Source of the DNA: Sphingomonas taxi
GTDB taxonomy: Bacteria > Pseudomonadota > Alphaproteobacteria > Sphingomonadales > Sphingomonadaceae
Reading direction: 5' to 3'
DNA: 64,000 bases
NCBI RefSeq assembly: GCF_000764535.1
Contig: NZ_CP009571.1
Coordinates: forward strand, 1,426,001-1,490,000
Shown piece after piece: positions 15,203-25,882 of this stretch; positions within the stretch are counted from its first letter, which is position 1; each line of letters starts with the position of its first letter. The notes beneath the pieces were generated by a model. It was given only the letters and a program-made list of their open reading frames with translations. It made no database searches and was not told the DNA's origin. The position numbers were made by a program, and so were the translations under genes.

Positions 15203-16495
15203 ATGGGGACCACGCCAGCTTGTGATGGCCGGACGCGATCGGCGCTGGCGGCGGCAGTCTCGCCCTATCTGCTCGCGCATTTCGCCAAGAGCCAATTGTG
15301 GCATGCCAGCACCTTGCTGTTCGGCTTCTTCCTCACCGAGGCCTGTGGCCTGAACGCTTCGGCGATGAGCCTGGTGATGGCCGCGACGCTCGCGCTCAAC
15401 GGCGTGGTCGATGCGGCTCTGGGGGTCCACTGGCGCGGGCGGATGGTCGGTCTCGCCGGCGCGGCGCGGTTGCAGCTTGGCGCCACGCCGGCGACCTGCC
15501 TGTTCTTCCTGTCGTTCTGCGCGACGCCATTGCTCGGGGCGGAACTGCGGCTGCCGTGGGCGCTGGCGACGTTGCTGGGGTTCCGCGTCGCCTATCCGTT
15601 CATCGACGTGCCGCAGAATGCGATGGTCGCGCTGGCGCCGCTCGACGAGGACGGGCGCTGCACGCTGCTCGCGCGGCGCAACGTCGCCTCGGGGCTTGCG
15701 AGCATCGCGGTCGGTGGCTGCGGCGGGCCGCTGCTGATCCACGGCCATGCCGATCTGCCGTGGCTGGCGTGGGCGACGACCCTGTCGCTGCTGGTCTGCG
15801 CGACCGGCTGGTGGCTGGCCCGCGCGCCGGTCACCGGGGTCGCAGGGCCGCCGGCGCGGCGCGACGGGGACGGTAACGGGGCGGCCCTGCGCTTCACGAC
15901 GATCCTCGCCGCGTTGACGGTGATGGTGGCGGCGAGTTCGTTGTTCCGCGCGCTCGAGCCGTATTATGCCGCTTATGCCGCGGGGGGTGTCGGGCTGCTG
16001 CTGTGGGCGGGGATCGGCGGGCTCGTCAGCCAGCCGGCGTGGCTCGCCTGCCGGCGCCGGGTGCGGACCAGCGGCGCCTTGGGCGCGGCGGCGCTGGCGT
16101 TGCTGCTCGCCGCGCTGATCCTGCTCGGCCCGCTGCGGACCACGGCGGCGGGCGTGATCCTCGCCGGGCTCGGCTTCGGTGCGGGGACGAGCGGCCTGTG
16201 GCTGATGCTATGGGCGGCGATGATGCACCGCGCTGCGGCGGGCGGCGCGACCGGCTATGTCGGCGTCTTCACCTGCGTGTCGAAGCTGGCGCAGGCGGCA
16301 GCGATGCTGCTGCTCGGCCATGTCCTCGCCGGCTCCGCCTATCGCGATACGCTCACCGATCCGCACTCGCCGCCGTCGCTGCTGATCGTCGCGGCGCTTT
16401 CGACGCTGGCGGCGACGTGCGTCGCGCTGGCGCTCGCCTGCCGACACCGCGCGGCGTCCGGCGCGAGACTGCGGGCGGCGGTCAGCGGCAGCTAG
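15203..16495 (+). CDS. Major facilitator transporter, GPH/MFS_2-like
   Basis: Polytopic inner-membrane protein, 430 residues with about twelve hydrophobic segments from ALAAAVSPYLLAHFAKSQLW to IVAALSTLAATCVALALACR. Features such as the N-terminal FGFFLTEACGLNA, RVAYPFIDVPQNAMVALAPL and LLARRNVASGLAS fit the glycoside-pentoside-hexuronide symporter branch of MFS, whose substrates are often sugars. The ATG at MGTTPACDG is chosen; ATGs up to 190 bases upstream in frame would start within or beside the palindromic repeat. It ends overlapping a convergent aldose epimerase by 14 bases. Substrate unknown. Confidence 0.75.
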   Translation: MGTTPACDGRTRSALAAAVSPYLLAHFAKSQLWHASTLLFGFFLTEACGLNASAMSLVMAATLALNGVVDAALGVHWRGRMVGLAGAARLQLGATPATCLFFLSFCATPLLGAELRLPWALATLLGFRVAYPFIDVPQNAMVALAPLDEDGRCTLLARRNVASGLASIAVGGCGGPLLIHGHADLPWLAWATTLSLLVCATGWWLARAPVTGVAGPPARRDGDGNGAALRFTTILAALTVMVAASSLFRALEPYYAAYAAGGVGLLLWAGIGGLVSQPAWLACRRRVRTSGALGAAALALLLAALILLGPLRTTAAGVILAGLGFGAGTSGLWLMLWAAMMHRAAAGGATGYVGVFTCVSKLAQAAAMLLLGHVLAGSAYRDTLTDPHSPPSLLIVAALSTLAATCVALALACRHRAASGARLRAAVSGS

Positions 16496-17558
16496 GCGAT
16501 TCGGTGCCGTCGGTCCCGAACCGCCAGATCGTCGTCTGCCGATAGGTCTGGCCCGGTCGCAGGATCGTCGTCGGGAATTGCGGATGATGCGGACTGTCGG
16601 AGACGTGCTGCATCTCCAGCGCGACGCCGTCGCCGGGCTGGTAGACGTGGCCGCTCGGGCCGGCGTCGCTGCCGTCGATATAGCCGCCGGTATAGACCTG
16701 CACCGACGGCTCGGTCGTCTCGATCGTCAGCGTCCGGCCCGACGCCGGATCGATCAGCCGCGCCACCGGCGCGAGCGTCCCGACGGGCTTGTCGAACAGC
16801 CAGGCGTGATTGTAGCCGCGACCCTTGAGCACCGGGCTGGCGATCCGCTCGCCGATGCGGCGCGGGCAGCGGAAGTCCATCGGCGTATCGGCGACCGGCG
16901 CCAGCGCGCCGGTCGGGATGCCGCCGGCATCGGTGACGATCGCTTGCGCCGCCTTGAGCTGCAGCCACTGGCCGAACACGCTGCCGCTGCCCTCGCCCGC
17001 GAGATTGAAATAGCTGTGATTGGTGATGTTGAGCGCGGTCGGCCGGGTGGTGCGCGCGGTATAGTCGATGTGCAGCGCATTGTCGGCGGCGAGCCGGTAG
17101 CGCACCGTCACCGTCAGGCGGCCCGGAAAATTCTGGAAGCCGTCGGCACTGACCAACGTAAAGGTCGCACGGTCGCCGCCCGATCGGCGGCTCAAGCGCC
17201 AGTCTGCGGTGTCGAAGCCGAACGGGCCGCCGCCATGCAGCGCGTTGGCGCCGTCGTTGGCGACCAGGCTCACCGGCCGGCCATCGATCGCGAAGCGCGC
17301 GCCGGCGATCCGCCCGGCATAGCGCCCGATCGTCGCGCCGAACCCGTTCTTGCGGATCTTGGTCCGATAATCCGCGGCCCTGGGATAGCCGAGCACGACA
17401 TTGGCGACGCGGCCGGTCCGGTCGGGCACCTCGATCGCGGTCACGATCGCACCCTGCGGGATCAGGCGGACCGCCATCCCCTTGCCGTTGCGCAGCGTGA
17501 TCGTCGGATCGGCCGGGGTCGGCGCGGTGGCGGCGACGAGGAGCAGGAGAAGCATCAC
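16482..17558 (-). CDS. galM: Exported aldose 1-epimerase (mutarotase)
   Basis: Interconverts alpha and beta anomers of aldoses. It has 358 residues, with an N-terminal signal peptide (MMLLLLLVAATAPTPAD), so it acts in the periplasm, unlike E. coli GalM. The fold signature is present: NALHGGGPFGFD with the first histidine, ITNHSYFNLAGEGSG with the catalytic histidine region, and TIETTEPSVQVYTGGY with the catalytic glutamate. Convergent with the MFS gene, with which a shared sugar-uptake role is possible but unproven. Confidence 0.9.
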   Translation of the reverse strand: MMLLLLLVAATAPTPADPTITLRNGKGMAVRLIPQGAIVTAIEVPDRTGRVANVVLGYPRAADYRTKIRKNGFGATIGRYAGRIAGARFAIDGRPVSLVANDGANALHGGGPFGFDTADWRLSRRSGGDRATFTLVSADGFQNFPGRLTVTVRYRLAADNALHIDYTARTTRPTALNITNHSYFNLAGEGSGSVFGQWLQLKAAQAIVTDAGGIPTGALAPVADTPMDFRCPRRIGERIASPVLKGRGYNHAWLFDKPVGTLAPVARLIDPASGRTLTIETTEPSVQVYTGGYIDGSDAGPSGHVYQPGDGVALEMQHVSDSPHHPQFPTTILRPGQTYRQTTIWRFGTDGTESPSCR

Positions 17559-17686
17559 CCGCCGGTTCTATGGCAGTGCTTCCATCGGCGCGAGCTTCTT
17601 TTCACCTTGGTTGGCGCGCCGACGGGGTACGATTCCTGAACATCGGATACAGCCAAGGTTCAGCGCTTATGCTTAATATCGCCGTC

Positions 17687-18502
17687 ATGATTGACTCCGA
17701 TCTGCCAGCAACCGGGCCGCAAACGCCGCAGGCGACGCCCAAGATCAAAGGCGTGGCCGACGACATGGCCGCGATCTTCGGGCGCGAATTGCGCAGCGCG
17801 CCCGCGGCACTGCCGGTCCTCGCCCACCCGGAACGGCTGCGCCGCAGACGTCGCCCGTGGCTGGCGATGCTCGCCGCCGGCGGCGTGCTGGCGATGCTGA
17901 CCGCGGGAATTGTCGGCGGCAGCAACGTCATGGAGGCACCGGTCGCCGCGCCGGCGAAGCGCGTCGCGACGAAGCGACCGCAACCCCTGCCGCAACCGGC
18001 CGCCGTACCGGCCGTCGCGCCGCAGCCGGTCCAGATCGCCGACGCCACTCCAGCTTTGCCGCCCTCGCCCGACGCCGGCACGGAAGACGCGCCGGTGACG
18101 CCCGAGGCCCCCGCCCCCCGTCCTTATACGCCGGCGCGGGAGATGAGTGTCGACGCGCCGCCGCGCCCGGTTGCGCCCCGCGTCGAACGGCCGAGCTCTG
18201 CACCCGAGCGTGCCGCCGTACTGGCCACCGCACCGGTCCGCAGCGCCTGTTTCGACGAGGCGAGCTGCCTTGCGCCGCAATTGCGCAGCGCGGAGCGCAC
18301 CGTCGCGATCGCCTACGACCAGGCGACGATGGCGCAGGTCCGTGCCGGCACGCTGCGCGATTATCGGGACGAATGGCTCCGCGCCCGCCGCGTCGCCGTC
18401 CGGCGGCCGCGCGAGGCGTTGCGCATTTATGGCATGATCGCCGCCGACCTGCGCCTTTTCGCCGAGGATGCGCCGGCGGGGGATCGCGTGGCGCTGCAAT
18501 GA
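17687..18502 (+). CDS. Single-span membrane protein with proline-rich region
   Basis: About 271 residues from the ATG at MIDSDLPATG (an ATG 18 bases upstream, MLNIAVM, is also possible). Layout: cytoplasmic N-terminus with RRRRRPW, one transmembrane helix (LAMLAAGGVLAMLTAGIVGG), a long A/P-rich presumed periplasmic linker with TPEAPAPRPYTPA, then a folded-looking C-terminus with two cysteines (CFDEASC) and helices DYRDEWLRARRVAVRRPREA. No family recognised. Its stop overlaps the phosphatase gene downstream by ATGA, so the pair is probably co-translated. Confidence 0.7.
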   Translation: MIDSDLPATGPQTPQATPKIKGVADDMAAIFGRELRSAPAALPVLAHPERLRRRRRPWLAMLAAGGVLAMLTAGIVGGSNVMEAPVAAPAKRVATKRPQPLPQPAAVPAVAPQPVQIADATPALPPSPDAGTEDAPVTPEAPAPRPYTPAREMSVDAPPRPVAPRVERPSSAPERAAVLATAPVRSACFDEASCLAPQLRSAERTVAIAYDQATMAQVRAGTLRDYRDEWLRARRVAVRRPREALRIYGMIAADLRLFAEDAPAGDRVALQ

Positions 18503-19287
18503 TCGGCTTCCGGCGCGAGCGGCTCGCGCCGGCGGACGGCGTGCGGGCGGGCGTGCAGCCGCTCTATGCGATCGGCGACGTCCACGGCCGCTACGATCTG
18601 CTGCATGCACTGCTCGCCGAGATCAACCGCGATGCGGCGGAGCGCTATCCGGGCGTGACGCCGCTGCTGGTGCTGTGCGGCGATTATGTCGATCGCGGGC
18701 CGGCGTCCGCCGAGGTGCTCGCCGCGCTGACCTGGTTATTGCGCTCGACCGCCGTGGAAGCGCGGCTGCTCGAAGGCAATCACGAAGCGATGCTGCGCGA
18801 CTTCCTCGAACGGCCGACCGATCATGGCCGCTGGCTGGCGGTCGGCGGTGCCGCGACGGTGCGATCGTACGGCGTCGACCTGCCCGAGCCGGCCGAGCTG
18901 GAACGACCGGCGGCGCTGACCGCGCTGCGCGACAGCCTGCTCGATGCAATGCCGACCTCGCATTATCATCTGCTTCTCCGGCTCGAACTGCTGATCGAGA
19001 TCGGCGATTATGCCTTCGTGCACGCCGGTGTCGTGCCCGGCGTCGCGCTGCACGCCCAGCGCCGCGACGACCTGCTGTGGATCCGCGAGGGGTTCCTCGA
19101 CCATCCGAAACCCGCCGCGTCGATCATCGTCCACGGCCACACCTGGACGGGCGACCGCCCGACGGTATTGCCGCACCGTATCGGCATCGACACCGGCGCC
19201 TACAAGACCGGCGTACTCACCGCATTGCACCTGTGCGAGGATCGCGCCGAGATCATCCAGGTGATCGACGGGAGCACCGCGCGCTGA
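18499..19287 (+). CDS. Metallophosphoesterase, PPP-type Ser/Thr phosphatase
   Basis: Cytoplasmic metal-dependent phosphatase of 262 residues in the bacterial PPP/calcineurin-like group. Metal-binding signature blocks in order: IGDVHGRYD (about 29), CGDYVDRGP (about 57), EGNHEAM (about 92), then FVHAGVVPG and IVHGHTWTG. These match the lambda-phosphatase and ApaH-like family. Substrates could be phosphoproteins or dinucleoside polyphosphates. It overlaps by four bases the membrane protein upstream, suggesting that the phosphatase acts together with it. Confidence 0.9.
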   Translation: MIGFRRERLAPADGVRAGVQPLYAIGDVHGRYDLLHALLAEINRDAAERYPGVTPLLVLCGDYVDRGPASAEVLAALTWLLRSTAVEARLLEGNHEAMLRDFLERPTDHGRWLAVGGAATVRSYGVDLPEPAELERPAALTALRDSLLDAMPTSHYHLLLRLELLIEIGDYAFVHAGVVPGVALHAQRRDDLLWIREGFLDHPKPAASIIVHGHTWTGDRPTVLPHRIGIDTGAYKTGVLTALHLCEDRAEIIQVIDGSTAR

Positions 19288-19293
19288 CCGGAT

Positions 19294-19950
19294 TCAGGAA
19301 TAGCGTTCCTCCGTCCAGGGATCGCCGCGCATGTGATAACCGTTGACCTCCCAGAAGCCGGGCGCGTCGGCGCCGAGGATGTCGATGGCACGCAGCCATT
19401 TGGCGCTTTTCCACAGATAGAGATGCGGGACGAGCAACCGCGCCGGGCCGCCATGCGCGCGCGTCAGCGGCGCACCGTCCCAGCTGTGCGCCACCATCGC
19501 CTGCTCCGCCGCGAAATCGGTGAGCGGCAGATTGGTGGTGTAACCGTCATAGCCGTGCAGCATGACGAACGCCGCCGCGGCGCTCGGCTGCACCACGTCG
19601 AGCAGGTCGCGCGTCGCGACGCCGGCCCATTCATTGTCGTAGCGCGACCAGGTCGTGACGCAGTGGATGTCCGACCGGTCCTGCGTCTGCGGCAGCGCCA
19701 TGAACGCCGCCCAGTCGAGCGTCACCGGCCGCTCGACCAGGCCGCCGATGCGCAATTCCCACCGGTCGGTGGCGATATCCGGCTGGCGACCGAGATCGAG
19801 CACCGGCCAGTCACGCACCAGATGCTGCCCGGGCGGCAACCGCTCGCCCTCGGGTCGCGCGCCATGGCCGGTCAGGAACTTGTGCTCGCTCGCCCAGCGC
19901 CGCTTCGAGCGGGTCAGCTTGCTGTCGGGCGGCGTCGCATCGTCGGTCAT
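19294..19950 (-). CDS. Molybdopterin-dependent oxidoreductase, sulfite-oxidase fold
   Basis: 218 residues covering only the Moco-binding SUOX domain. The molybdenum-ligand cysteine is C97 in DIHCVTTWSRYDN; other family blocks are HGYDGYTTNLPL, LTRAHGGPARLLVPHLYLWK and GFWEVNGYHMRGDPW. There is no signal peptide or Tat motif, so the protein is presumably cytoplasmic, unlike MsrP. The start MTDDATPPDS is chosen because ggag lies six bases before it; an upstream ATG lacks a ribosome site. Substrate unknown; no haem or membrane partner nearby. Confidence 0.88.
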   Translation of the reverse strand: MTDDATPPDSKLTRSKRRWASEHKFLTGHGARPEGERLPPGQHLVRDWPVLDLGRQPDIATDRWELRIGGLVERPVTLDWAAFMALPQTQDRSDIHCVTTWSRYDNEWAGVATRDLLDVVQPSAAAAFVMLHGYDGYTTNLPLTDFAAEQAMVAHSWDGAPLTRAHGGPARLLVPHLYLWKSAKWLRAIDILGADAPGFWEVNGYHMRGDPWTEERYS

Positions 19951-20113
19951 GTCGATCTCCGTTCCGTTGTACATCCCGCATCATCGCCCCCGATGGCAAG
20001 CGGGATGACGGGCAGGTGAATTCCGCGTCACGATGACGTGTCGGGGGCACGGCGAGGTTGAACGCAGCGGGTCGGCGACCGATCTCCGCCGCCGTTCACT
20101 GCGAGGACGAAGC

Positions 20114-20662
20114 ATGACACCCGACGAACGCACCCTTCTGACGAATTTCCTCAACGAGCTGGTCGCGACGCGCGGCGTCGCCAAGGACAATGAGGCGGAC
20201 GCGCTGATCCGGCAGGCGCTCGCCGCCAATCCCGACGCGGGCTACGTGCTGGTCCAGCATGCGATCGTCGCCGACCAGTCGCTGCACGCCGCGCAGGCCC
20301 GGATCGCGGAGCTGGAGCGGCAAATCGCCCCGCCGGCGCCATCGCCAAGCTTTCTGCCGACCGACCGCGGACCATGGGGCGGGTCGCAACCCGCTTATGC
20401 GCCACCGGCACCGGAGGCACGGCCCGGCATCCTGTCGGGGGGTGGCGGCCTCGGCAGTTTCCTGCGGTCGGCCGGCACCACGGCGGCGGGCGTCGCCGGC
20501 GGCGAGATGCTGTTCAGCGGGCTTTCCGACCTGTTCGGCGGCCACCACGGCGGTGGCTTCGGCGGTGGCGGCCAGGGCTTCCTCGGTGCGCCCGAAGAGA
20601 ATGTCGTGATCAACAATTACGGCGACGACGACGACGATAGCAACGACAGCAGCGGCTGGTAG
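20114..20662 (+). CDS. DUF2076 family protein
   Basis: 182 residues, best fit to the DUF2076 group. An N-terminal helical region (MTPDERTLLTNFLNELVATR to LERQIAPP) is followed by a proline-rich stretch, a glycine-rich hydrophobic segment (GGGGLGSFLRSAGTTAAGVA) resembling a glycine-zipper, and an acidic end EENVVINNYGDDDDD. Members are of unknown function, sometimes described as periplasmic sensor-like; no signal peptide is seen here. It stands alone between divergent and unidirectional neighbours. Confidence 0.75.
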   Translation: MTPDERTLLTNFLNELVATRGVAKDNEADALIRQALAANPDAGYVLVQHAIVADQSLHAAQARIAELERQIAPPAPSPSFLPTDRGPWGGSQPAYAPPAPEARPGILSGGGGLGSFLRSAGTTAAGVAGGEMLFSGLSDLFGGHHGGGFGGGGQGFLGAPEENVVINNYGDDDDDSNDSSGW

Positions 20663-20780
20663 GTGCCGGCGCGGGCCGTGCCGCGCCGGACCATCGTCAC
20701 TTCCCGCTCGGCGTGGCCCGCATGCTGGTGTAGCGAAGCGCACGACACCGCCCCTGTAGGCGACCGATCGAGGCAGACGC

Positions 20781-21116
20781 ATGGCCCGCAAGCACGGCAA
20801 ATTCCGGTACGACGACGACCTCCCCGCCGAGGAGGAGGCGGCACCCGTGCCCCCCTGCTGGCTGTGCGGCCGGCCGACGGGCAAGACGATCGTCTGGCAT
20901 CATCCGGTGCCCAAGAGCCGCGGCGGGCGCGACGTCGTGCCGATGCATCCGATCTGCCAGCAGACGGTGACCGCCAATTTCACCAATTCCGAGTTGCAGC
21001 GCCACGGCATGAACGCCGAGGGGCTGCTCGCCGACCCGGCGACGCGCAAGTTCGTCGACTGGGTGGCGAACAAGGACCCGGACTTCACCGCCACCATCAC
21101 CAAGAAGCAGCGCTGA
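20781..21116 (+). CDS. Small HNH-type nuclease-like protein
   Basis: 111 residues. The core CWLCGRPTG, IVWHHPVPKSRGGRD and HPICQQTVTANFTNSEL matches the compact HNH zinc-finger fold: CxxC, the His-His catalytic pair and a third histidine-cysteine pair for zinc. The N-terminus is charged (MARKHGKFRYDDDLPAEEE). Proteins like this are common as single chromosomal genes and are usually annotated HNH endonuclease, with no known target; no restriction or phage genes are nearby. Start at ATG after gaggcagacgc. Confidence 0.8.
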   Translation: MARKHGKFRYDDDLPAEEEAAPVPPCWLCGRPTGKTIVWHHPVPKSRGGRDVVPMHPICQQTVTANFTNSELQRHGMNAEGLLADPATRKFVDWVANKDPDFTATITKKQR

Positions 21117-21124
21117 CCCGGCGT

Positions 21125-22210
<1,086 letters not shown>

Positions 22211-22289
22211 GAAAAATCCTCGATCACGCAGCTGGGGAGACAGCGACCAAAGCCATCGCCCGGGCAAAAGGTTGCCGGATCGCCGGCGA

Positions 22290-23357
22290 CTACATCGCGA
22301 GCGGCTTGTCGTAGCCGGTCAGTTCCAGATAGCCGCGCCCGCCGGGCGTGCGCACCGCCCCCTCCCAATAGACCGGCAGGCCGCCGCGCCGCGCGTCGAG
22401 TTCCTGCGCGGCGAACAGCGGCGTCAGCCGGTGCGTCGTGACCTTGCCGTCGACGCGAATGCTGAGATCCTGCATCACTGGATAGACCGCCCCGGTCGCG
22501 CGGCTGCGCCAGGTGGCGACCGGCCGGAAGGCGACGTCCCCCGGCGCCAGTACCGTCGTCCGTCCGTCGGGCCGGCGCAAGGATCCGCCCGTCCAGAGCG
22601 TTCCGCCGCCCTTGCGCCGGATGCGGAACGCCATCAACGCCGATCCGTCGTCGAGGTTGAGCCCGGTCCAGTCCCAGCCCTGCGCCGCGGGTGCAAGGTA
22701 GTTGGACGACCATTCGCGATCGAGCCACGCCTCGCCGGTCACCGCGACCGCGCGCCCGCCGATCTGCACCTGCCCGGCGACCCGCAGATGCGGGATCGAA
22801 TAATAATAGCTCGCCTCGTCGGGGAGCGGTCCCTTGCGGCTGTAGCCACCGCGTCCCTGCGGCAGCGGCGGCTGCGTCGGCCGGAACGCCAGTGCCAGCC
22901 GGAAGCCGTCCGCCGTCACCGCGGTCTGCCAGCGCCCGTCGGAGGCGCGCCGCAACCGCCAGTCGCGGATCGCCACGTCGGCGTCGCCGGTCCGCGCCGC
23001 GGCGAGGCCGAAGCCCTGCCGCGCGGAGCGCTCGCCGTGCAGCAGCCGCCCGGTGGCCGGATCGGACAGCGCGGCATGCGCGAACAGCACCTGCCCGGCG
23101 GCGAACCGGCTGGGGTTGCGCGGATCGACCGGCGGACGCGTGCGGAAGAAGGTGACTTGAAAGCCGAGATCGCGCCCCTCCGCGGTCTTCAGCCAGCCGG
23201 TGACGTACCACCATTCGGTCCGGAACGCGGGGTGCGCTCCGTGATCGACGGGAAAGCGCAGCACGATGCCGGGTCGCACCTGCGGATAGGGCGCCGCCGC
23301 CGGGGCCGCCACCGCGACCGCCGCCAGGCAGCCCGTCATCGTCGCCAGAGGCTTCAT
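22290..23357 (-). CDS. AttH/carotenoid 1,2-hydratase-like exported protein
   Basis: Exported protein of 355 residues in the lipocalin-like AttH/CrtC family. Signal peptide MKPLATMTGCLAAVAVAAPA; its CLAAV does not form a convincing lipobox. Family blocks: HPAFRTEWWYVTGWLKTAEG near residue 50, GEAWLDREWSSNYLAPAAQG near 203, and WTGLNLDDGSALMAFRIRR. The start shares one base with the permease stop (TGATG). As in Att-type clusters, it is probably the periplasmic partner of the FtsX-type ABC transporter encoded upstream, rather than a carotenoid enzyme. No carotenoid gene is near. Confidence 0.85.
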   Translation of the reverse strand: MKPLATMTGCLAAVAVAAPAAAPYPQVRPGIVLRFPVDHGAHPAFRTEWWYVTGWLKTAEGRDLGFQVTFFRTRPPVDPRNPSRFAAGQVLFAHAALSDPATGRLLHGERSARQGFGLAAARTGDADVAIRDWRLRRASDGRWQTAVTADGFRLALAFRPTQPPLPQGRGGYSRKGPLPDEASYYYSIPHLRVAGQVQIGGRAVAVTGEAWLDREWSSNYLAPAAQGWDWTGLNLDDGSALMAFRIRRKGGGTLWTGGSLRRPDGRTTVLAPGDVAFRPVATWRSRATGAVYPVMQDLSIRVDGKVTTHRLTPLFAAQELDARRGGLPVYWEGAVRTPGGRGYLELTGYDKPLAM

Positions 23358-25882
23358 CACCAATCCTCCCGTACCGAGGTGATCGCGCTGCGTGCGGTCG
23401 CGCGCCGCCCGGCGAGCACCGCCGTCACCGCCGCCGCCCCGGTCAGCGCCGTGGCGACGCCGACCAGCGTGCCGAACGGGATGCGGGTCGTCATCGTCCA
23501 GTTGAACGACTGCGGGTTGATGACGTGGATCAGCACCTGCGCCAACAGCAGGCCGAGTCCGATGCCGGCGAGCGCCCCGGTCAAGCCGACGATCGCGCCC
23601 TCGATCCCGAGCATCGCGGTCAACTGGCGGCGCGTCAGGCCGAGGTGGCGGAGCATGCCGAATTCGCGCTCGCGGGCGATCGTCTGCGCCGACATCGTCG
23701 CCGCCACCCCCGCCAGCCCGACGAGGATCGCCACCGCCTCGAGCAGATAGGTCACCGCGAAGCTGCGGTCGAACAGCGTCAGCGCCAATTGCCGCAACGT
23801 CGCCGGCCGGGTGATCTCGACCTGCCCGCGCAAGCTCGCGGGCAGCCGTGCGGTGAGCGCGGCGGCGACGCGGCCGGCGTCCTGCCCCGGCGTCAGCATC
23901 ACCGATATCTCGTCGCGGCCCTCGTCGCCGGTCAGCCGCTGATAGTCGCGCTCGTCGACCAGCACCGCGCCCGCCTGCCGGCCGTAGTCGCGCCAGACGC
24001 CGGCGACGACGAAGCGGGTGCGGCCGGCGATCGGCAATTCGATCGTCTCGCCGGGGTCCCAGCCGTACAGACGCTGCGCCGGCTCCGACACCCAGACCGG
24101 CAAGGCGCCGCGCGGCAGCGACGGCGCGCGGTCGATCAGCACCAGCAGCGGATCGCGGCCGCCCCGCTCCGGTCGAGCGATCAGGCTGATCGGCGGGCGG
24201 TCGGCGGTGATCGTCAGCGGCGATTGCCGGCTGAATGCCACCGTCGCGATGCCCGGCGTCGCCGCCAGCCGCGCGCGCGTCGCGGGATCGAACGACGCCC
24301 CAGCGGTGGTGCGCGCGTAGAGATCGGCGCCGAGCACGTCGCCGAGCCAATCGTCCACCGCGCCGCGGAAGCTCGTCACCATCGTCGCCATCGCGATCAT
24401 CAGTGCGGTCGACGCGACGATGCCACACAAGGCGGTCGCCGCCTCGCCCGGCGCGCCGTGCAGGTGCCGCACTGCCAGCAGGCGCGGCACGTCGCCACCG
24501 CCGCGACGCGCGAGCGGCGCCAGCAAGGTCCGGGCGAACCACGGCACGCCCGCCACCCCGCCCGCCAGCATCAGCGCCATGCCGACGAAGCCGAACAGCG
24601 GCAGGCCGGCGACCGCGGGTAGCAGCGCCGCCGCCGCGCCGGCGGCGAGCAGGGTCGCGGCGGGCCACCAGGCGACCGGCCGGCGCGGATCGAGCACGTC
24701 GCCCGCATTCTTCAGCGCCGCCGCCGGCGCCGCCCGCGCCGCGACGCGCGCCGGAAGCGCGCTGCCGAGGATCGCCGCGGCCAGACCGAGCGCGAAGAAG
24801 CCGAACGCCGCCGCAGGCTGGAAGACGACCTGCGCACGACCGCCACCGAAATAGCCCGCGCCGAGATCGCCGCCGAACCAGTGCAGCGCCGCCCAGGCGA
24901 GGCCATAGCCGGCGAGAAGACCCGCGGCGGCCCCGACCAGCCCGATCGCGACGCCCTCCACCACCACCGCGGCGATCACCCCGCCGCGCGGCATGCCGAG
25001 CGTCCGCAGCAAGGCGAAGGCGCGCTGCCGGCGGACCACCGACAAAGATTGCGCCGAGTAGACGAGGAAACCGCCGGTCAGCAGCGCGACCAGCGCCAGC
25101 ATGTCGAGATTGACGCGATAGGCGCGCGACAGCGCATCGCCCTGCGCGTTCTGCGACGCCGGAGAGGACAGCACGGCATCGGCGGGCAGCAGCGCGCGTA
25201 ACGTCGGCTCGGCCGCGTCGCGATCGGACATGGCGAGATCGAGCCGGTCGATCCGCCCCAGCCGGCCGAACCGCCATTGCGCCGCGGCGATGTCGATCAC
25301 GCCGACCGCGGTCTCGTCCGCCCCCGGCAGCGTCCCCGCGATCCGCAGCGGCACCGTCCGGCCGTTGGCGGTCGCCTGAACGATTTCCCCGACCCGCGCC
25401 TTCGTCTGGGCGAGCGCGCGGCGGGAGAGGAACAACGCCGCCTCGTCGAACACGCCGTCGTTGCCGGTATCGGGGCCGGCGGGGCGGATGCCGATCAGCG
25501 ACGGCGTCACCGCCGCGGCGCGGATCACGTCGATGCCGAGCAGCGTCAGGCGCGTGCCGCCGATCCGCGCGTCGAGGCTGACGACCGGGCTGGCATCGGC
25601 GACGCCGCGCGCCGTCGCCACGCGCGGATACAGCGCCTCGTCGAAGCCGAGCGGGCTGGTCGCGCGCACCGACAGTTCGGCCTCGCCGCTGATGCCGCGC
25701 ATCGCGCCGTCGAACGACGCCAGCGCCGATCCGTTGACGAGATGCACCGCGAAGCCCAGCGCGACGCCGACCGCGATCGCCACCGCCGTGGTCAGGAAGC
25801 GCGCCGGATGGAACCGCCACTCGCCGCCGATCAGCCAGCCGAGCGCCAGCCGTCCCCGGATCAGCCCGGCGCGCTCAGCCAC
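23357..25882 (-). CDS. FtsX-like ABC transporter permease
   Basis: Inner-membrane permease of 841 residues with two FtsX/MacB_PCD halves. Membrane segments: about 30-48 (LTTAVAIAVGVALGFAVHLV), several between 255 and 460, and a C-terminal set from about 710 (LLEAVAILVGLAGVAATMSA) to 815. Large extracytoplasmic domains lie between. The composition matches permeases of AttFG or the lipoprotein/envelope class, not metabolite importers. It overlaps by eight bases the ATPase gene upstream, and by one base the AttH-like gene downstream, so the three are one operon. Confidence 0.9.
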   Translation of the reverse strand: MAERAGLIRGRLALGWLIGGEWRFHPARFLTTAVAIAVGVALGFAVHLVNGSALASFDGAMRGISGEAELSVRATSPLGFDEALYPRVATARGVADASPVVSLDARIGGTRLTLLGIDVIRAAAVTPSLIGIRPAGPDTGNDGVFDEAALFLSRRALAQTKARVGEIVQATANGRTVPLRIAGTLPGADETAVGVIDIAAAQWRFGRLGRIDRLDLAMSDRDAAEPTLRALLPADAVLSSPASQNAQGDALSRAYRVNLDMLALVALLTGGFLVYSAQSLSVVRRQRAFALLRTLGMPRGGVIAAVVVEGVAIGLVGAAAGLLAGYGLAWAALHWFGGDLGAGYFGGGRAQVVFQPAAAFGFFALGLAAAILGSALPARVAARAAPAAALKNAGDVLDPRRPVAWWPAATLLAAGAAAALLPAVAGLPLFGFVGMALMLAGGVAGVPWFARTLLAPLARRGGGDVPRLLAVRHLHGAPGEAATALCGIVASTALMIAMATMVTSFRGAVDDWLGDVLGADLYARTTAGASFDPATRARLAATPGIATVAFSRQSPLTITADRPPISLIARPERGGRDPLLVLIDRAPSLPRGALPVWVSEPAQRLYGWDPGETIELPIAGRTRFVVAGVWRDYGRQAGAVLVDERDYQRLTGDEGRDEISVMLTPGQDAGRVAAALTARLPASLRGQVEITRPATLRQLALTLFDRSFAVTYLLEAVAILVGLAGVAATMSAQTIAREREFGMLRHLGLTRRQLTAMLGIEGAIVGLTGALAGIGLGLLLAQVLIHVINPQSFNWTMTTRIPFGTLVGVATALTGAAAVTAVLAGRRATARSAITSVREDW

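Noticed and set aside
20781..21116. HNH protein as part of a defence or phage module
   Set aside because: Neighbours are an aldo/keto reductase and a DUF2076 protein; no methylase, helicase or phage gene is near.
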